Shown here: one piece after another, positions 61,300 to 64,000 of the stretch
Layout: every line of letters begins with the position of its first letter
Numbering within the stretch: the first letter of the stretch is position 1
DNA from: Frondihabitans sp. PhB188
Lineage (GTDB): Bacteria > Actinomycetota > Actinomycetes > Actinomycetales > Microbacteriaceae
NCBI RefSeq assembly: GCF_003752365.1
Contig: NZ_RJUO01000002.1
Span: forward strand, 1-64,000
Direction of reading: 5' to 3'
Length of the DNA: 64,000 nucleotides
Made by a program: the position numbers and the translations under genes
Notes under the pieces: model-generated
Told to the model about the DNA's origin: nothing
Database searches by the model: none
Seen by the model: only the letters and a program-made list of their open reading frames with translations

Positions 61300-62025
61300 G
61301 TGACTCTCGCAGACCTCCGCTGGATCTCCTCCGACCAGCGCCCCCACGGCGTCCTCCTCTACGACCCGGACGACGTCGACTGGGTCGATGCTTCGGGCCG
61401 GTCGCCCCTCGGCGTCGTCCAGCCGGTTCGCGTCGGCTCCGAGTTCGAGGTGAGCTTCGTCGTGCCCGGCAACGTCCGCCCGACGAGCGACCTGCTCGAC
61501 TCCGCGCTGCCGGAGCTGGGCCTCTGGCTCGCGTACGGCGTCGACGATCTGCCGTCGGAGCTCGTCGTGACGCCGTCGATCGACACGTCGACGACCGACA
61601 TCACGGCGACCTGGTCGGACGACGGCCCGGTCAGGCTGGACGGCTTCGACGAGGCGCGGGCCGAGATGGGATGGTCGTCCGAGCAGGCCGCCGAGGCGCG
61701 CACCTGGATCGACTCGACCATCGATCTGGCCCGCCGGCTCCAGCCGCACATCGAGCTCACCGCCGAGCGCGTCGAGGACGACATCGCGCACGGCTTCACC
61801 ATCTCGATGCCGTTCGGCGACAACGAGAACATCGACGGCGGCTACATCGCCACCGTCCTGCTCGAGACGGATGCCGAGGACGCCGAGCTCGACCCGGAGG
61901 CCGTGAAAGACCTCGGCCTCGACGGCGCTCGCGCCTGGACGGCGGTCGTCACGCAGTTCCCGGGGCTCTTCCTCACCGAGGCCTGCGGCTACTACGGCTT
62001 CGAGGTCGCGGAGCCGACCGAGTAG
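61300..62025 (+). CDS. Conserved-looking protein of unknown function
   Basis: A 241-residue acidic cytosolic protein with no domain I recognise. The N-terminal ~100 residues look like a beta-rich region (LLYDPDDVDWVDASG, FEVSFVVPG); the C-terminal half has an alpha-helical SEQAAEARTWIDSTIDLARRL followed by strands and the ending TEACGYYGFEVAEP. GTG 61300 is the start and coincides with the stop of the small upstream frame. There is no operon link beyond that. Confidence 0.7.
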   Translation: MTLADLRWISSDQRPHGVLLYDPDDVDWVDASGRSPLGVVQPVRVGSEFEVSFVVPGNVRPTSDLLDSALPELGLWLAYGVDDLPSELVVTPSIDTSTTDITATWSDDGPVRLDGFDEARAEMGWSSEQAAEARTWIDSTIDLARRLQPHIELTAERVEDDIAHGFTISMPFGDNENIDGGYIATVLLETDAEDAELDPEAVKDLGLDGARAWTAVVTQFPGLFLTEACGYYGFEVAEPTE

Positions 62026-62101
62026 CCCGTCGGCACCTCGCCTCCCCGGTCTTTTGTCGGCGGTACTCCGTACACTGATGGAACTGTTTGAGGGAGTAGC
62101 G

Positions 62102-62680
62102 ATGAGCGACAAGAGCGCGGCCGTGGGGGCCTGGGAGGCCCTGTTCCGGGCGCAGGTCACGATCATGCGCGAGCTGACTGCGTGCTTTCCCACCAACGAG
62201 ATCTCGTTCAACGAGTACGACGTGCTCTTCAATCTGTCGAACCAGACCGACAAGCGCGCTCGCATCAAAGACCTGACCCAGCACCTGCTGCTGACTCAGC
62301 CCTCGATCAGCCGCCTCGTCGACCGCCTCACCGCGAAGGGCATCGTGGAGAAGCTCAGCGACCCCGGCGACGGTCGCGGCATAATCGTGGCACTCACTTC
62401 CCTCGGCAGCGAGGTCTTCCGGTCGACAGCCGTCCGCCACGCCGATGCCATCGCGCGCCGGGTCGGCGGGACTCTCGACCGCGACGAGCTCGAGCAGCTG
62501 ATGGCGCTCTGCCTCAAGCTGCGCCTGGGTCCGAAGATCGCGGACACGCCGAACGAAGACCGGCTGTGCTTCCCAGACGATCCCAGCCTCCCGGGCGACG
62601 CGGCGAGCGTGCCGGATGAGCCAGTGGCGGCTGCCGAGTCGAGCGAAGGCGTCACCGCCCCGGTCGGGGTCGGCAGCTGA
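62102..62680 (+). CDS. MarR-family transcriptional regulator
   Basis: A 192-residue MarR protein. The HTH is IKDLTQHLLLTQPSISRLVDRLTAKGIV and the wing is DPGDGRGIIVALT. A long C-terminal tail (~165-192) is acidic and disordered. ATG 62102 is the start. The stop TGA is directly followed by the GTG of the photolyase gene, so the two are translated together, suggesting that it controls light or DNA-damage repair, which is inference. Confidence 0.85.
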   Translation: MSDKSAAVGAWEALFRAQVTIMRELTACFPTNEISFNEYDVLFNLSNQTDKRARIKDLTQHLLLTQPSISRLVDRLTAKGIVEKLSDPGDGRGIIVALTSLGSEVFRSTAVRHADAIARRVGGTLDRDELEQLMALCLKLRLGPKIADTPNEDRLCFPDDPSLPGDAASVPDEPVAAAESSEGVTAPVGVGS

Positions 62681-64000
62681 GTGGCCTCCCCCACCCTCGT
62701 CTGGCTCCGTGACGACCTCCGGGTCGCCGACAATCCCGCCCTCCACCAGGCCGTCCAACGCGGCGAGCCGATCGTCGTCGTGTTCGTCCTCGACGACGAG
62801 ACGGCCGGTATCCGGCCGATCGGCGCCGCCTCCCGCTGGTGGCTGCACCACAGCCTCGAGTCGCTAGCCGCCGACCTCGACGACCGCGGGGCTGCGCTGA
62901 CGCTCCGCCGCGGCCCGGTGTCCGACGTGATCCCCGCCCTCGCCGCCGAGATCGACGCCGGTGCCGTCGTCTGGAACCGCCGCTACGGCGGTCGGGCCCG
63001 CGAGGTCGACGCGGGCATCAAAGAGGCCCTGACCGACGCCGGCATCGAGGCGCACAGCTTCCAGGGCAGCCTCCTCTTCGAGCCGTGGACGATCAAGACC
63101 GGCTCGGGCACCCCGTTCAAGGTCTTCACGCCGTTCTACCGCGCGTGCCTCGACCAGCCGGAGCCCCGCCACCCGTATCCCGGGCCGAAGCACCTCGACG
63201 GCCTGACCCCCGCGCCGAAGGGCGACCGCCTGAGTTCCTGGTCGCTGCTGCCCGAGAAGCCCGACTGGGCGGGTGGCCTGCGCGACCGGTGGGAGCCCGG
63301 CGAGGCCGGCGCTCATCGTCGTCTCGAGCAGTTCATCGCCGACGACCTCGCCGACTACGACCGGCGCGACTTCCCCGGCGAGGACACCCAGAGCCACCTC
63401 TCGCCGTTCTTGAAGTTCGGAGAGATCAGTCCGTTCCAGGTGTGGCACCGCCTCCGCGGAGACCTGTCGCCGGCCGCGAAGAAGCAGGCGGCGGGCTTCT
63501 TGCGCGAGGTCGTCTGGCGCGAGTTCAACTACACGGTCCTCTTCGCCAACCCCGACCTCGCGACGGCGAACTACCGCCCCGAGTTCGACGCCTTCGAGTG
63601 GGCGGAGCCGCACGAGGCCGACCTCGAAGCGTGGCAGCAGGGCCGCACCGGCATCCCCATGGTCGACGCCGGGATGCGCGAGCTCTGGCAGACCGGCGTC
63701 ATGCACAACCGCGTGCGCATGATCGCCGCCAGCTTCCTGATCAAGAACATGCTCGTCGACTGGCGAGTGGGCGAGGCCTGGTTCTGGGACACCCTCGTCG
63801 ACGCCGACGAGGCCAACAACCCCGGCAACTGGCAGTGGGTGGCCGGGTCGGGCGCCGATGCGGCGCCGTACTTCCGCGTCTTCAATCCGGTGCTGCAGGG
63901 CGACAAGTTCGACAGGCAGGGCGACTACGTGAGGCAGTGGGTGCCCGAGTACGGCACCGACGACTACCCCGAGCCGATGGTCGACCTGAAGCGGTCGCGG
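62681..64000 (+). CDS. phr: Deoxyribodipyrimidine photolyase (3' end outside window)
   Basis: The first 440 codons of a cryptochrome/photolyase-family DNA repair enzyme; the frame is open to the window edge. Opening LVWLRDDLRVADNPAL is the DNA_photolyase (antenna) domain. The FAD domain has SHLSPFLKFGEISP, FLREVVWREFNYTVLF, GRTGIPMVDAGMREL, MHNRVRMIAASFL and DADEANNPGNWQWVAGSGADAAPYFRVFNP, all class I photolyase signatures. GTG 62681 follows the MarR stop directly. The missing part should be about 20 to 30 residues. Confidence 0.93.
   Translation, partial: MASPTLVWLRDDLRVADNPALHQAVQRGEPIVVVFVLDDETAGIRPIGAASRWWLHHSLESLAADLDDRGAALTLRRGPVSDVIPALAAEIDAGAVVWNRRYGGRAREVDAGIKEALTDAGIEAHSFQGSLLFEPWTIKTGSGTPFKVFTPFYRACLDQPEPRHPYPGPKHLDGLTPAPKGDRLSSWSLLPEKPDWAGGLRDRWEPGEAGAHRRLEQFIADDLADYDRRDFPGEDTQSHLSPFLKFGEISPFQVWHRLRGDLSPAAKKQAAGFLREVVWREFNYTVLFANPDLATANYRPEFDAFEWAEPHEADLEAWQQGRTGIPMVDAGMRELWQTGVMHNRVRMIAASFLIKNMLVDWRVGEAWFWDTLVDADEANNPGNWQWVAGSGADAAPYFRVFNPVLQGDKFDRQGDYVRQWVPEYGTDDYPEPMVDLKRSR

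Overview
The window is high-GC actinobacterial chromosome, most like Microbacteriaceae (the Leifsonia, Frondihabitans and Curtobacterium neighbourhood). That placement is an inference from several features: GTG starts are frequent, the menaquinone and cytochrome c maturation genes are clustered, a BldC-like HTH protein and a 32-residue basic AURKAIP1/COX24-like protein are present, and the aspartyl-tRNA synthetase is of the short archaeal type. The first ~120 bases are homopolymer runs that look like a poor contig end, not biology.

Bases ~1-24,500 look like an accessory region of visibly lower and more variable base composition, ending next to tRNA-Met and tRNA-Thr. Its first block (1404-10795, all +) holds a GPH-family importer, an alpha/beta hydrolase, an SDR protein with a substituted active site, two paralogous DAPG/phloretin-hydrolase-like zinc proteins, a siderophore-interacting-type flavin reductase and two MFS exporters. 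I read it as a candidate locus for uptake, C-C cleavage and export of acylphloroglucinol- or dihydrochalcone-like aromatics. The second block (10.8-15.4 kb) is a PadR-controlled locus with two damaged transporter genes, a frameshifted SulP permease and an ABC exporter with a nonsense codon. The third (15.4-21.5 kb) is a dipeptide/oligopeptide-type ABC importer with a fused permease-ATPase, divergent from a MarR regulator. The fourth (21.8-23.9 kb) is a tyrosine recombinase with a recombinase-like partner that has lost the catalytic residues.

Bases 24.5-64 kb look like core genome: two aldo/keto reductases, a GH13 alpha-glucosidase, a 4 x 181-bp tandem repeat, an M23 peptidase, an inositol monophosphatase-like enzyme, tRNA-Tyr and YajQ. 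Then comes a menaquinone region (polyprenyl synthase, menG, menF, menD, menA, menE, menB, menC) with a ferredoxin-NADP reductase and PPK2. It runs into System II cytochrome c maturation (ccsB/resC, resB, ccdA, resA-like). These fit together as a respiratory-chain block: quinone synthesis, cytochrome c assembly and redox supply. After aspS come small regulators, a TrkH/TrkA potassium system, proC, a CDF transporter, tadA, upp, an orphan winged-helix regulator, a hypothetical gene, a MarR regulator and a photolyase cut by the window end.

The main unexplained signals are the PhlG-like island; a GGCGCAGGAACTC motif scattered at 13 sites between 26 and 54 kb and absent from the island; the ABAB 181-bp repeat array; a leaderless Cys-Cys micro-ORF followed by mutually exclusive hairpins (59.9-60.1 kb); and a symmetric TAAC double dyad in front of a structured ~100-nt RNA candidate (61.1-61.25 kb).
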